Source: Legionella spiritensis (lineage in GTDB: Bacteria; Pseudomonadota; Gammaproteobacteria; Legionellales; Legionellaceae). Taken from it: a stretch of DNA of 64,000 nt. The notes below the pieces were generated by a model. That model was not told the DNA's origin. It did no database searches and was given only the letters and a program-made list of their open reading frames with translations. Numbering within the stretch: position 1 is the first letter of the stretch; the number at the start of each line of letters is the position of its first letter. This document shows positions 1 through 8,721 of the stretch, one piece after another. The position numbers and the translations under genes are program-made. Where the stretch lies: positions 894,501 to 958,500 of the forward strand of contig NZ_LT906457.1 of assembly GCF_900186965.1 (NCBI RefSeq). Reading direction: 5' to 3'.

Positions 1-2168
1 CGGAAATATTAAACGTCCTAGACAGTCTGCCGTTGGACAAACAACAGGCCGTTTTAGCTAAGCCGGAAGTATTGACGGCCTTGATGAAAGCGACGGAAGT
101 GGATCACGTTCGTAAAATACTTGGCATAACCAATCCTCACGCCGGGGCATTGGTCAATGAAAACAGGCGGTTGGCGCTGATTGCCCAAATTGCCAATGCG
201 AAGGTCGCTGAAACACTGGCTAACATGACGCCTCCTGTTACTTTAGACAAAAATAAAGTCAAGGCGATTAATGATCTTATACTGGATCCCAACAATGGTC
301 TTGATGTCTTGGCCGTCGCACCCGCCGATGCCACGAAATACAAGGAATTTCTTGACAATCTCAGTCCGATTCTTGCGCCCGCTGTAGGGCAACCGGCGCT
401 TTACACCGCGTTTCATCTGCAAACGGTTCCTGCTGCTGTATACCACCCTGATGCTACACTGAGAGATGCGATCAATACCCAGCATGCTCATAACCTGCAG
501 TTAATTAACGCATACAGAGGATTGGGTCCTGATCCTGATAAACATGCCAAAATGTCGGCGTTGACTGCGGTTATGCGTCTGGAGAAAGGCCAGGTCTTCC
601 CTAATGCGCAGGTCAATGCCTTGCTAATAGCATTTAGTACAGCGAATAATCTTCAGGAATTACATCAAAATCTGCATGGTCTTCCCGCTGCTGTCGGAGC
701 GGTTTTTCCTGCCGATTGGGAAAAACAAATCACCAATGATGATTTCAAACGCTATCAGGCGGCCAAAAACAACGATGCCTGGCTTGGTGCCGCATATAAC
801 CAGCCCAATGGTGTGATGGCCCGGCAGAAAACCGAACTCAATAATCTGGTTGAAAAGGTATATGCGTTACAAGATATTGAAGACGGGATGAAGAAGGAAT
901 TGAGGCGGCTTGGCAACCTCACCGGACTGGATATTTTAAACCCGGCCTTTATGGCGGCGGCGAAGCAGAAAGCGCAGCAATTAGGTGGTAAATTTCAGAA
1001 TATGGCGGATGTTTGCGATACGATCGTGGATAATCTTCGCCATCAGAAAGCCCTGTACGAACAACATTTACAGGCCATGCCTTCCAATGATGAGGTGGGA
1101 GCTCTTGCGAATAACAGTCAGAAAAACGCGATTCGCAAGCATCGATCCATGATTGAGAATAACCTGAAATTACTTGAGTCCGATTTGCAGACTTATGAAC
1201 GGGTCAGTTGCGTTTTACATGGTGATCCAAATGAACCGGATCAAAATTCGTTCAAGCATAAAGGTCTGTTACGACTGGTAGACGAAGTAAAAGGCAAAGC
1301 CAAAGAAACGGATCTGGTGTTTACCGCCTTCTCCAATACGACCTATGTCGATTACAACATGGAAGACAAAAAACACCATATGGGTCAGGAATGGAAGCCC
1401 AAAAATACCGAGGATGACAGTACGGTAGGTATGGTCGGTGTCGACGCCAATACGTCCTATTATGAGGTTGATCCGATCCCGGCCGGCAAGTTTCGGGAGT
1501 ACACGACTTATTCCAATTTGCTTGGAACAGAGCGACGAACAGGAAAAGAGGTTTATGATCGCGGCGTGTTTCTGGTCGAACACGGTAAGGATCACATGAA
1601 CGCCAAAACCATCGATAAAAAACAGGTTTTTACCCCGGCTACCAAAGTGACGATAACCCATTTTCCAAAAGAGGATAATGTAAACGAACGTATCAAGCTG
1701 TCCATGCAAATGGCGACGCAACTGCTTGCCGGCCTGGCGAAACCGCCGAGCAAGGAAAATCCCATTGTGCTGCGGGGTTCCAACACCGAAGAACTACGAC
1801 ACTTATGGACGGCGCTGGTGGTGTTGGGCGAGAACAATCCGGGTCTCAAGTTTGATCACAGTGCGATTAAAGTGGTTTCCGCATCCTTTAATCCGGAAAA
1901 TGAACTGGGAAAAGCGTGGGGCTTTTCGGGTGATTCTTTATACAATCAGCATTATAAAAATAACCCCATCGTTGAAACCCTGAGCCAAAGTCTCAAGGAT
2001 TTTTCCAAAGAGAAGGCAATCGCTGGGAAAGCGGCTGACAAAGTCAGTAAACAAGCCGACAAATTCAAGATTTTCAAGGAAAAAGCCAAGGCGACGAACT
2101 TATTGGATGAGATGAAACAGGAAAACACAAACTCGGATACCACGCCTCAAACAGGACTTGGCCGTTAA
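1..2168 (+). CDS. Large helical protein of unknown function, 5' end outside window (candidate Dot/Icm effector)
   Basis: The reading frame is open from the first bases of the window, so the gene begins upstream; the TTG at 33 is only the first possible internal start. At least 720 residues are visible. The N-terminal visible part is Leu/Ala-rich and helical with short recurring segments such as KPEVLTALMKA, like helical-repeat effectors. The middle (about residues 330-480 counted from position 33) is charged. Near the C terminus is a block with IVLRGSNTEELRHLW followed by a Lys-rich coiled coil and a Glu-containing tail (LLDEMKQEN), which resembles Dot/Icm C-terminal signals. No enzymatic motif was recognised. 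murI follows 25 bp downstream on the same strand. That it is a protein gene is clear; the effector role is inference. Confidence 0.75.
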   Translation, partial: EILNVLDSLPLDKQQAVLAKPEVLTALMKATEVDHVRKILGITNPHAGALVNENRRLALIAQIANAKVAETLANMTPPVTLDKNKVKAINDLILDPNNGLDVLAVAPADATKYKEFLDNLSPILAPAVGQPALYTAFHLQTVPAAVYHPDATLRDAINTQHAHNLQLINAYRGLGPDPDKHAKMSALTAVMRLEKGQVFPNAQVNALLIAFSTANNLQELHQNLHGLPAAVGAVFPADWEKQITNDDFKRYQAAKNNDAWLGAAYNQPNGVMARQKTELNNLVEKVYALQDIEDGMKKELRRLGNLTGLDILNPAFMAAAKQKAQQLGGKFQNMADVCDTIVDNLRHQKALYEQHLQAMPSNDEVGALANNSQKNAIRKHRSMIENNLKLLESDLQTYERVSCVLHGDPNEPDQNSFKHKGLLRLVDEVKGKAKETDLVFTAFSNTTYVDYNMEDKKHHMGQEWKPKNTEDDSTVGMVGVDANTSYYEVDPIPAGKFREYTTYSNLLGTERRTGKEVYDRGVFLVEHGKDHMNAKTIDKKQVFTPATKVTITHFPKEDNVNERIKLSMQMATQLLAGLAKPPSKENPIVLRGSNTEELRHLWTALVVLGENNPGLKFDHSAIKVVSASFNPENELGKAWGFSGDSLYNQHYKNNPIVETLSQSLKDFSKEKAIAGKAADKVSKQADKFKIFKEKAKATNLLDEMKQENTNSDTTPQTGLGR

Positions 2169-2193
2169 ACAATAAAATAATATCAGGGACAAT

Positions 2194-3003
2194 ATGGATA
2201 ATAATTTGCCTGTTGGGGTGTTTGATTCCGGGATGGGAGGCTTGACGGTGTTGCGTGCCTTGAAAAGCACGCTGCCGCAGGAGTCGTTTATCTATCTGGG
2301 CGATACGGCGCGCTTGCCGTATGGCACCAAAAGTGCCCGGACGGTGCAGCAATACGCCATGCAGATGGCGAGAATTCTGGTGGAGAGGCGCATCAAGGCG
2401 CTGGTTGTTGCCTGTAATACCGCGACTACGGCGGCGTTGGGCCACCTGCAAGCCATGCTGCCGGATATGCCGGTGGTCGGTGTGGTACAGCCCGGTGCCG
2501 AGGCCGTCATTGCCGCAACTAAAAATCATCAGGTGGCTGTTTTGGCCACCGAAACGACGATTTCATCCAACGCGTATCAACGCCTGATCCAGGAACAATT
2601 ACCCCAAGCCGCCATTACGGCTCGCGCCTGCAGCGTACTAGTCGCCCTGGCGGAAGAGGGCATGGTGGATAACGCGGTGGCAAAAGAAGCACTAACGCAT
2701 TATCTGGCCGATATCAGCGAGCAGGATACCTTGTTGTTAGGCTGTACCCACTTTCCCGTGTTTAAAGCCCTGCTGTTAAGACTGCTTCCTGAACGCATCA
2801 CCATTGTGGATTCCGCCGAGGCGACCGCCGGGGCATTACAGGGCGCGTTGCAGGATTTGACCATGTTAAACGGCAATAATCAGGAACGGTTCGTGCAGTA
2901 TCTGGTGACGGATTCCGTGTCCCGTTTTCAAAAGGTTGGCGAGATTTTTCTGGGGGAACCCTTGCCGTCTAACCAGATTGAATTGGTGGATGCCTGCTCC
3001 TGA
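2194..3003 (+). CDS. murI: Glutamate racemase
   Basis: Converts L-glutamate to D-glutamate in the cytoplasm for peptidoglycan synthesis. The 269-residue length is normal for the family. The N-terminal VFDSGMGGLT motif carries Asp11. The two catalytic cysteines are Cys74 in VVACNTATTAA and Cys184 in LLGCTHFP, with His186 next to the second. The ATG at 2194 follows a CAGGGA ribosome site. It lies on the same strand as the large upstream gene and converges on the recombinase gene, with a palindromic repeat in the gap. Confidence 0.97.
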   Translation: MDNNLPVGVFDSGMGGLTVLRALKSTLPQESFIYLGDTARLPYGTKSARTVQQYAMQMARILVERRIKALVVACNTATTAALGHLQAMLPDMPVVGVVQPGAEAVIAATKNHQVAVLATETTISSNAYQRLIQEQLPQAAITARACSVLVALAEEGMVDNAVAKEALTHYLADISEQDTLLLGCTHFPVFKALLLRLLPERITIVDSAEATAGALQGALQDLTMLNGNNQERFVQYLVTDSVSRFQKVGEIFLGEPLPSNQIELVDACS

Positions 3004-3050
3004 AGAAGGTTAAAAAACAAATCCCGCTATTTCGTGGACAGGGTTTCGTG

Positions 3051-3133
3051 GTAGCCCGTCATGGAGGCTTCGCTGCAATGCGGGATTTCTGTCGCACTCA
3101 TTCCCGCAATCCGCGTTGCTCCTTGCGGGCTAC
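3051..3133. repeat. MITE-1 core palindrome, degenerate copy
   Basis: Starts GTAGCCCGTCATGGAGGC and ends CTCCTTGCGGGCTAC, an imperfect palindrome. It is the internal part of the MITE-1 family seen whole at 15804-16017, without recognisable outer ends. It fills the convergent gap between murI and the recombinase and could fold on either strand. Confidence 0.8.
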
Positions 3134-3149
3134 TATCCGAATATGCCGT

Positions 3150-4370
3150 CTATTTCGTTGTTTCGATTTGTTTGTTGCGCGCGGAGCGATGGCGGGCCTG
3201 TTTTTCCACATCGATATAACGATCGGTGGTGGCGCTCGAACTGTGGCCGGCATCGTCGCGAACGTGTTCTCTGGGGCGCTGTTTGACGTCTTCGGAAATA
3301 CCCGTATGCCTGAGCCAGTGCACGGTAGCGCCGGCTAAATGCTCCGCTTCTTCCGGCTGGTTATTCAGGCGTAACAATTCGGCACCCCGATCAAAACAAA
3401 GCTGCACCAGGCGCCTGATTGGTGCTGTGTCGCTCATGGGGCCATGGCCGCGGATTTTGGGAATCAGCGGCGAATTGTCTGCCGCAGACGGCAAGGCGGA
3501 TAGCCCGAGAAATTGCCGCCAGCGCCTTAAACTGACCAGCATGGCGTCGCTCACGGCAACCTGACGTTCCTTATTGCCCTTGCCTATGGTGGTAAACCAC
3601 CAGTTGCCATGGCTGTCTTTGGCAAAATCGTTCATGGTGGGAACCCAGCGCTCACTGGCTACCAGTTCGGAAATGCGCAAATACATACCAAACAGCATGC
3701 TGAGAATAAAACGGGTGCGCTCGTGTTTTTCCGGGTTTTCATCGGCCAGGTGTTCGGCGGCTTGCAAGACCGCTTCCCACTGGATCAGGCTTAGACGTCG
3801 AATGGGGGCGTTTTGCTGGCGTTTACGGATGTATTTGCTTTTTTGCCGAATCAGGGCGACCGGATTGGCAATCAGGTATTCCTCGGCAATTAAAAAGTTA
3901 AACAGCGTGCTTAAAATGGCGAATATTTCCTGAATGGCTCCCTGTGACAGGGAAAATTGTTCAATTGCAGGGCGATGGCCTTGCTGGTATGCCGCCTTGC
4001 TGATCGTGACTACAAACGGCCGCCATTCCGGATTGGGGCATCTCAAACCGTCTTTATTGCTAAAGCGCGGAACTTTTTTAACGCTTATCCAGTTCGCAGG
4101 CGGATTCTGGCAAAACCGTATGAACTGCTCAATATCGTCCCGTTTTAATTCCCTGAGTGATTTTTTTTTGATGAGCCAGGACCATTGCAACAAACGTTCG
4201 GCCTCGCGGCGGTAGCTGTTAAATGTCCCGACACTGCCGGTATAGCTCTTCAGAAATTGCAGGGTATGGTAAAAATCAGCCTGGAAAGCGGGATCAGGCA
4301 GGATCGCGTTGTCATGATTTTTATGTAAATTATCAAGATTATCGAATAAGGGAAGCAGGGTTGTTTTCAT
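3150..4370 (-). CDS. Tyrosine recombinase, phage integrase family
   Basis: Site-specific DNA recombinase of about 406 residues. The N-terminal half is a SAM-like core-binding domain. The C-terminal catalytic domain has the full set of signatures: Arg in YLRISELVA, Lys in GKGNKERQV, HWLRHTG (His-x-x-Arg), GHSSSATTDRY (His and nucleophilic Tyr). I chose ATG 4370 (MKTTLLPLF) because a TATAAT at 4395-4400 would start transcription near 4388, leaving the ATG at 4388 almost leaderless; 4388 remains possible. There is no excisionase or phage gene nearby. It lies about 250 bp from a tRNA-Pro gene but points away from it. It may be a resident recombinase rather than a prophage remnant. Confidence 0.9.
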   Translation of the reverse strand: MKTTLLPLFDNLDNLHKNHDNAILPDPAFQADFYHTLQFLKSYTGSVGTFNSYRREAERLLQWSWLIKKKSLRELKRDDIEQFIRFCQNPPANWISVKKVPRFSNKDGLRCPNPEWRPFVVTISKAAYQQGHRPAIEQFSLSQGAIQEIFAILSTLFNFLIAEEYLIANPVALIRQKSKYIRKRQQNAPIRRLSLIQWEAVLQAAEHLADENPEKHERTRFILSMLFGMYLRISELVASERWVPTMNDFAKDSHGNWWFTTIGKGNKERQVAVSDAMLVSLRRWRQFLGLSALPSAADNSPLIPKIRGHGPMSDTAPIRRLVQLCFDRGAELLRLNNQPEEAEHLAGATVHWLRHTGISEDVKQRPREHVRDDAGHSSSATTDRYIDVEKQARHRSARNKQIETTK

Positions 4371-4394
4371 GCCGGAATCATAAGACATGGAATG

Positions 4395-4422
4395 ATTATA
4401 CTGTACTCCGGACAGCGGTAAA
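4395..4422 (-). promoter_or_regulatory. Putative promoter of the recombinase gene
   Basis: On the minus strand TTTACC (4417-4422) and TATAAT (4395-4400) are separated by 16 bp. The predicted start point lies just upstream of the ATG at 4370. Confidence 0.45.
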
Positions 4423-4568
4423 TGGCAAATACCAGGTTTCAAATGTGCAGCGATGGAAAGACCGGGATCATTATTCCCCGCAATCCGCCATCACGGGCTA
4501 CAAACCTGTCTACAGGTGGCGGGTTGTTGTTTTACAGGATTGGATTATAAAATAATGAGTTCAGGTTC

Positions 4569-4597
4569 TTGACCTTAAAACGGCCTGCGAGTATCAT
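4569..4597 (+). promoter_or_regulatory. Putative promoter of the tRNA-Pro/Arg/His operon
   Basis: TTGACC (4569-4574) and TATCAT (4592-4597) are separated by exactly 17 bp. A GC-rich stretch (TTGCGCTCTGTCC) follows where the start point is expected, which is typical of stringently controlled stable-RNA promoters. Confidence 0.7.
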
Positions 4598-4623
4598 TTG
4601 CGCTCTGTCCTTGGACGGGTGAT

Positions 4624-4700
4624 CGGGGTGTAGCGCAGTCTGGTAGCGCGCCTGCTTTGGGAGCAGGATGTCGGGGGTTCGAATCCCTCCACCCCGACCA
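4624..4700 (+). tRNA. tRNA-Pro (TGG)
   Basis: A 77-nt cloverleaf with encoded CCA. The acceptor CGGGGTG pairs with CACCCCG, the anticodon loop TTTGGGA reads TGG, and the T arm is GGGGGTTCGAATCCCTC. First gene of the cluster. Confidence 0.97.
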
Positions 4701-4709
4701 TTATATAAT

Positions 4710-4786
4710 GCGCCCGTAGCTCATCTGGATAGAGCATCGGCCTTCTAAGCCGAGGGTAGCAGGTTCGAATCCTGCCGGGCGTGCCA
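4710..4786 (+). tRNA. tRNA-Arg (TCT)
   Basis: A 77-nt cloverleaf with encoded CCA. The acceptor GCGCCCG pairs with CGGGCGT, the anticodon loop CTTCTAA reads TCT, and the T arm is GCAGGTTCGAATCCTGC. It lies 9 bp after tRNA-Pro. Confidence 0.97.
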
Positions 4787-4826
4787 GCCTGTGTGCGGAT
4801 TCAGCAACAGTGGTTGTCGTTATTAT

Positions 4827-4903
4827 GGTGAGCGTAGCTCAGTTGGTAGAGCCCCGGGTTGTGATCCCGGTTGTCGTGGGTTCGAGTCCCATCGTTCACC
4901 CCA
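4827..4903 (+). tRNA. tRNA-His (GTG)
   Basis: Includes the extra 5' G (G-1) paired with C73, giving an 8-bp acceptor stem GGTGAGCG/CGTTCACC followed by encoded CCA. The anticodon is GTG. Pro, Arg, His and Leu tRNAs also cluster in E. coli (argX-hisR-leuT-proM). Confidence 0.97.
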
Positions 4904-4955
4904 TGCCTTTTTAAGAGAAAATCAGTTTGTTCTTACATCAGATTCAATTGGAGTC

Positions 4956-4984
4956 TTTACAAGAAAGGCTTACTGTCCGATAAT
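4956..4984 (+). promoter_or_regulatory. Putative promoter for tRNA-Leu and possibly tig
   Basis: TTTACA (4956-4961) and GATAAT (4979-4984) with 17-bp spacing, directly before tRNA-Leu. The trigger factor gene starts 30 bp after that tRNA with no terminator visible between them, so cotranscription is possible. Confidence 0.55.
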
Positions 4985-4996
4985 TCCAGCCTGTTT

Positions 4997-5081
4997 GCGA
5001 AAGTGGCGGAACTGGTAGACGCGCTGGATTTAGGTTCCAGTGGGGCAACCCGTGAGAGTTCGAGTCTCTCCTTTCGCACCA
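4997..5081 (+). tRNA. tRNA-Leu (TAG)
   Basis: An 85-nt class II tRNA with a long variable arm and encoded CCA. The acceptor GCGAAAG pairs with CTTTCGC and the anticodon is TAG. Confidence 0.97.
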
Positions 5082-5111
5082 TATTCATGACAATATCCAA
5101 GAGGTGACTAG

Positions 5112-6443
5112 ATGCAAGTTTCTGTTGAGACCTTGAAAGGTTTGGAACGCAAAGTAACAGTTTCGGTGCCAACCGAGAAAGTCGAGGAAGAGGTAAGTCT
5201 GCGTCTGCGCAATCTTGCTCGTAAAGCCAAAATCGCCGGTTTCAGACCCGGAAAGGTTCCAATGAATGTGGTGAAAAATCGCTTTTCCGACAGTGTTCGT
5301 GAGGAAGTGGCCAGAGATATGGTGCAATCGACTTTGTACGACGCCTTGAAAGAAAGTGAACTGGTACCGGCCGGCTCACCCTATGTTGAACCGGAACAGC
5401 TTGAGCAGGGTAAGGATTTTACCTACACCGCCGTGTTTGAGGTATTCCCTGAATTCAACATTAATGAATTGAATCAGGATGAAATTGAAACGATTTCAGC
5501 CGAAGTGAACGATTCGGATGTGGATGATATGCTGGAAAAACTGCGTGAGCAGAACAAGGAATGGCAGGACGTGTCGCGCGCGGTCGCAAAAGGCGATAAG
5601 GTGGTGTTCGATTTTGAAGGATTTATTGATGACAATCCTTTTGAAGGAGGCAGTGCCGAAGGATATGAGCTTGTCATTGGTTCCAACGCCATGATTCCAG
5701 GATTTGAAGAGGGTTTAATCGGCGGCAAGAAAGAAGAACCATTCGAGATTAAAGTAACATTCCCCGAAGATTACGGGCATAAGGAACTGGCCGGTAAGGA
5801 CGCCGTGTTCAAAATCACGATAAAACAGGTCATGGAAGGAAAACTACCGGCATTAGACGATGAGTTCGCCGGGAAATTCAATATCAAGGAAGGCGGCATG
5901 GAAGCGCTGAAAAAGGATATTAAGGAAAATATGGTACGTGAACTGGAGCGGCGGGTTGCAGCCATGAACCGTGAAAAAATATTTGATAAACTGCTGTCGG
6001 TTAATACGATTGATTTACCCATGGCTTTAGTGGATAAGGAAATTGAACATCTGAAACATGATATGTATCATCGTTTATTCGGGCATGAGCACACTGAAAA
6101 CGAAAAAATACCTGATTTCCCGCGGGAATTGTTTGAGGAACAAGCCAAACGCCGTGTACAGCTTGGTTTGTTATTCTCGGAATACGTGAAAAAACATGAA
6201 CTGGTTGCTGAAAAATCACGTGTAGACGCGATGATTGACAAATTTGCCAGTGCCTATGAAAGCCCTGATGAGCTTCGCAACTGGTACCAGGGCAATAAGG
6301 AGCGTATGGCTGAGGTGGAAGCGCTGGTGATGGAGGAACTGGTTGCCGAAAAAATCAGTGAACATGCCAAAATCATTACTAAAGTAATGGATTATGATGC
6401 GGTAATGAATCCTAAAAAGGAAACCGGAAGCAAAGGAGAGTAA
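5112..6443 (+). CDS. tig: Trigger factor, ribosome-associated chaperone and peptidyl-prolyl isomerase
   Basis: Binds the ribosome exit site and shields nascent chains. The 443 residues match the family. The ribosome-binding signature GFRPGKVP lies at residues 43-50, the FKBP-type isomerase domain at about 155-245 ([11 protein letters not shown] through [13 protein letters not shown]), and a helical C-terminal chaperone domain follows. ATG 5112 is preceded by AAGAGGTGA. It is the first gene of the conserved tig-clpP-clpX-lon-hupB-ppiD block, and clpP starts 2 bp after its stop codon. Confidence 0.98.
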   Translation: MQVSVETLKGLERKVTVSVPTEKVEEEVSLRLRNLARKAKIAGFRPGKVPMNVVKNRFSDSVREEVARDMVQSTLYDALKESELVPAGSPYVEPEQLEQGKDFTYTAVFEVFPEFNINELNQDEIETISAEVNDSDVDDMLEKLREQNKEWQDVSRAVAKGDKVVFDFEGFIDDNPFEGGSAEGYELVIGSNAMIPGFEEGLIGGKKEEPFEIKVTFPEDYGHKELAGKDAVFKITIKQVMEGKLPALDDEFAGKFNIKEGGMEALKKDIKENMVRELERRVAAMNREKIFDKLLSVNTIDLPMALVDKEIEHLKHDMYHRLFGHEHTENEKIPDFPRELFEEQAKRRVQLGLLFSEYVKKHELVAEKSRVDAMIDKFASAYESPDELRNWYQGNKERMAEVEALVMEELVAEKISEHAKIITKVMDYDAVMNPKKETGSKGE

Positions 6444-6445
6444 GC

Positions 6446-7087
6446 ATGGCGGATTATTCGGAAAATATGATCAGAAATGCCAGTGGGTTGGTGCCTATGG
6501 TCATTGAGCAAACGTCACGAGGTGAGCGGTCTTATGATATCTATTCCAGATTATTAAAGGAGCGTATTATCTTTTTGCTGGGTGAAGTGGAAGACCATAT
6601 GGCTAACCTGGTGGTCGCCCAGATGCTGTTTCTTGAGTCGGAAAATCCTGACAAGGATATTTCGTTATATATCAATTCGCCGGGCGGGGTTGTGACCGCC
6701 GGCCTTGCCATTTATGATACCATGCAGTTTATTAAACCGGATGTCAGTACACTTTGCATCGGTCAGGCGGCCAGTGCCGCGGCACTCTTGCTGTGTGCCG
6801 GAGCAGACGGCAAACGATTCTGCCTGCCTAACTCAAGGGTCATGATTCATCAGCCATTAGGCGGTTATCGAGGCCAGGCGACGGATATCGAGATTCATGC
6901 TCGTGAAACATTAGCGGTTCGAGAACGCCTTAACAGTATTATGGGGAAACATACCAAGAAAACCCCGGATCAGATTATGCGTGATACGGAAAGGGACAAC
7001 TTTATGAGTGCGTCTCAAGCTAAGGAATACGGCTTGATTGATAAAGTCTTGTACGATCGTCATACCACCAACTCTGATGGTGAATAA
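6446..7087 (+). CDS. clpP: ATP-dependent Clp protease proteolytic subunit
   Basis: Serine protease subunit forming a tetradecameric chamber with ClpX. The 213-residue sequence carries the triad Ser110 ([11 protein letters not shown]), His135 (MIHQPLGG) and Asp184 (TERDNFM). The Met-Gly usual after the catalytic Ser in E. coli (ASMGA) is Ala-Ala here, which is conservative. ATG 6446 follows AAGGAG. It sits 2 bp after tig and 124 bp before clpX; two hairpins separate it from clpX. Confidence 0.98.
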   Translation: MADYSENMIRNASGLVPMVIEQTSRGERSYDIYSRLLKERIIFLLGEVEDHMANLVVAQMLFLESENPDKDISLYINSPGGVVTAGLAIYDTMQFIKPDVSTLCIGQAASAAALLLCAGADGKRFCLPNSRVMIHQPLGGYRGQATDIEIHARETLAVRERLNSIMGKHTKKTPDQIMRDTERDNFMSASQAKEYGLIDKVLYDRHTTNSDGE

Positions 7088-7095
7088 TTCGGATC

Positions 7096-7126
7096 TGCGA
7101 AAAATGCGTTGCATGTATTTTTCGCA
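7096..7126 (+). terminator. Hairpin after clpP, probable intrinsic terminator or attenuator
   Basis: A perfect 10-bp inverted repeat: TGCGAAAAAT (7096-7105) and ATTTTTCGCA (7117-7126) with an 11-nt loop. A T-rich stretch (TTTATTTTTTC) follows about 12 nt later. It could terminate part of the clpP transcript before clpX. Confidence 0.55.
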
Positions 7127-7162
7127 ATCACATTGCCTTTATTTTTTCAATTGTCTAAAATT

Positions 7163-7196
7163 TTACTAGACCTTCCAATAAGTGTGGTTCTAGTAA
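7163..7196 (+). promoter_or_regulatory. Stem-loop next to the clpX ribosome binding site
   Basis: TTACTAGACC (7163-7172) pairs with GGTTCTAGTAA (7186-7196) with one bulge and a 13-nt loop. The right arm ends just before AAGAAAGGGG, the clpX ribosome site, so the fold could affect translation. It may equally be a protein operator. Confidence 0.4.
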
Positions 7197-7211
7197 GAAA
7201 GGGGTTTGTCG

Positions 7212-8489
7212 ATGAGTAAAACCGGTAACAGCGATGACGATAAGGTTCTTTATTGTTCGTTCTGCGGAAAAAGTCAGCATGAAGTTAAAAAACTAATTGC
7301 CGGACCTTCCGTATTTGTTTGTGATGAATGCGTCGAGCTTTGCAACGATATCATCCGGGAAGAAACACAGGAAGTAGCGGAAGAAACGGAATCTCATTTA
7401 CCGACGCCTAAAGAAATTTCCGAGTTTCTTGATCAATATGTGATCGGGCAGCCGCATGCCAAAAAGGTACTTTCCGTAGCCGTGTACAATCATTACAAAC
7501 GGTTACAGCATAAAACGGAAGACGGCATTGAACTGGGGAAAAGTAATATTCTGCTGATTGGCCCGACAGGCAGCGGTAAAACCCTGCTTGCCCAAACGCT
7601 GGCGCGACTGCTTAACGTTCCGTTCACTATGGCTGATGCAACTACCTTGACGGAAGCAGGCTATGTGGGAGAGGACGTCGAGAATATCATTCAGAAATTA
7701 CTGCAGAAATGCGATTATGATGTAGAGAAAGCCCAACAAGGCATTGTTTACATTGATGAAATTGATAAAATTTCCCGTAAATCCGACAACCCTTCCATTA
7801 CCCGGGATGTGTCCGGTGAAGGCGTTCAGCAGGCTTTGCTGAAACTTGTCGAGGGAACTATCGCTTCGGTGCCCCCGCAAGGCGGCCGCAAACATCCGCA
7901 ACAGGAATTCCTGCAGGTTGATACCTCCAATATTCTGTTTATCTGCGGCGGTGCTTTTGCCGGACTGGAAAAAGTCATTCGTGAACGTAGCGACAAATCC
8001 GGGATTGGCTTTTCCGCCCAATTGAAAAATGAAAAAGACAACAAGGCAAACGAGCAGATTCTTGATTCCCTCGAGTCGGAAGATTTGGTTAAATATGGTC
8101 TTATTCCGGAGTTTGTCGGTCGTTTGCCGGTGGTAACGACTTTGCACGAACTGGATGAAGACGCGTTGATTGATATTCTGACCCGTCCAAAAAATGCCTT
8201 GACCAAGCAATTTCATTCGCTGTTTAAAATGGAAGATGTGGAGCTGGAGTTTCGGGATGAAGCGCTGCGCCAGATTGCCAAAAAGGCCTTGGAAAGAAAA
8301 ATAGGTGCTCGTGGCTTGCGTGCCATCATTGAAAATATTCTTTTAGACACCATGTATGACTTACCGTCTCTTGAAGGAATAAAGAAAGTGGTTATTGACG
8401 AGAATGTAGTCAATAATGCCGGAAAACCTATTCTTATCTATGAAGGCGATGAAGGCAAACAATCTGCAGCCGGTGGCGGTAGAGATTAA
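7212..8489 (+). CDS. clpX: ATP-dependent Clp protease ATP-binding subunit ClpX
   Basis: AAA+ unfoldase that feeds substrates to ClpP. It has 425 residues from ATG 7212 (preceded by AAAGGGG); a TTG two codons earlier is less likely. The N-terminal zinc domain has CSFC and CDEC pairs. Walker A is GPTGSGKT and Walker B is [10 protein letters not shown]. The pore loop GYVGEDVE and arginine-finger region follow. The sequence looks intact. A terminator hairpin follows before lon. Confidence 0.98.
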   Translation: MSKTGNSDDDKVLYCSFCGKSQHEVKKLIAGPSVFVCDECVELCNDIIREETQEVAEETESHLPTPKEISEFLDQYVIGQPHAKKVLSVAVYNHYKRLQHKTEDGIELGKSNILLIGPTGSGKTLLAQTLARLLNVPFTMADATTLTEAGYVGEDVENIIQKLLQKCDYDVEKAQQGIVYIDEIDKISRKSDNPSITRDVSGEGVQQALLKLVEGTIASVPPQGGRKHPQQEFLQVDTSNILFICGGAFAGLEKVIRERSDKSGIGFSAQLKNEKDNKANEQILDSLESEDLVKYGLIPEFVGRLPVVTTLHELDEDALIDILTRPKNALTKQFHSLFKMEDVELEFRDEALRQIAKKALERKIGARGLRAIIENILLDTMYDLPSLEGIKKVVIDENVVNNAGKPILIYEGDEGKQSAAGGGRD

Positions 8490-8513
8490 TAGATAATAAA
8501 CCAGTCGTTGTAT

Positions 8514-8547
8514 GGCTGCCATTGAATTGTAGCAATGGCGGCTTTTC
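8514..8547 (+). terminator. Intrinsic terminator after clpX
   Basis: GGCTGCCATTG pairs with CAATGGCGGC around an 8-nt loop and is followed by TTTT, 25 bp after the clpX stop. lon therefore probably has its own promoter in the following 170 bp, where a smaller inverted repeat TCTTAC/GTAAGA also lies. Confidence 0.75.
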
Positions 8548-8721
8548 CAATCTTACGCACGTGTAAGAAAATTTTGATCAGGACTTGATGATCTTTGGTT
8601 TGGCGAAGCAAAAAATTGCACAAATCAGACGCTTTTACTGCCATGAAACCAATGGTCAACAAGCCCGGAATAAAGAGTAGTAAAATTTCTCATTGGCTTG
8701 TCGTCTGAATAAGGGCTTAAT

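Noticed and set aside
4445..4520. MITE-1 remnant upstream of the tRNA-Pro cluster
   Set aside because: Only a short CCGCAATCCGCCATCACGGG stretch resembles the core; too weak to list.
3048..4555. Several plus-strand open frames opposite the recombinase
   Set aside because: The minus strand encodes a complete tyrosine recombinase; the plus frames are shadows.
4791..5107. Open frames of 75-78 residues across the tRNA-His and tRNA-Leu genes
   Set aside because: They are read-through of tRNA sequence and not proteins.
8548..8721. Heat-shock sigma-32 promoter before lon
   Set aside because: CTTGAT occurs but no convincing CCCCAT-like -10 at the right distance.
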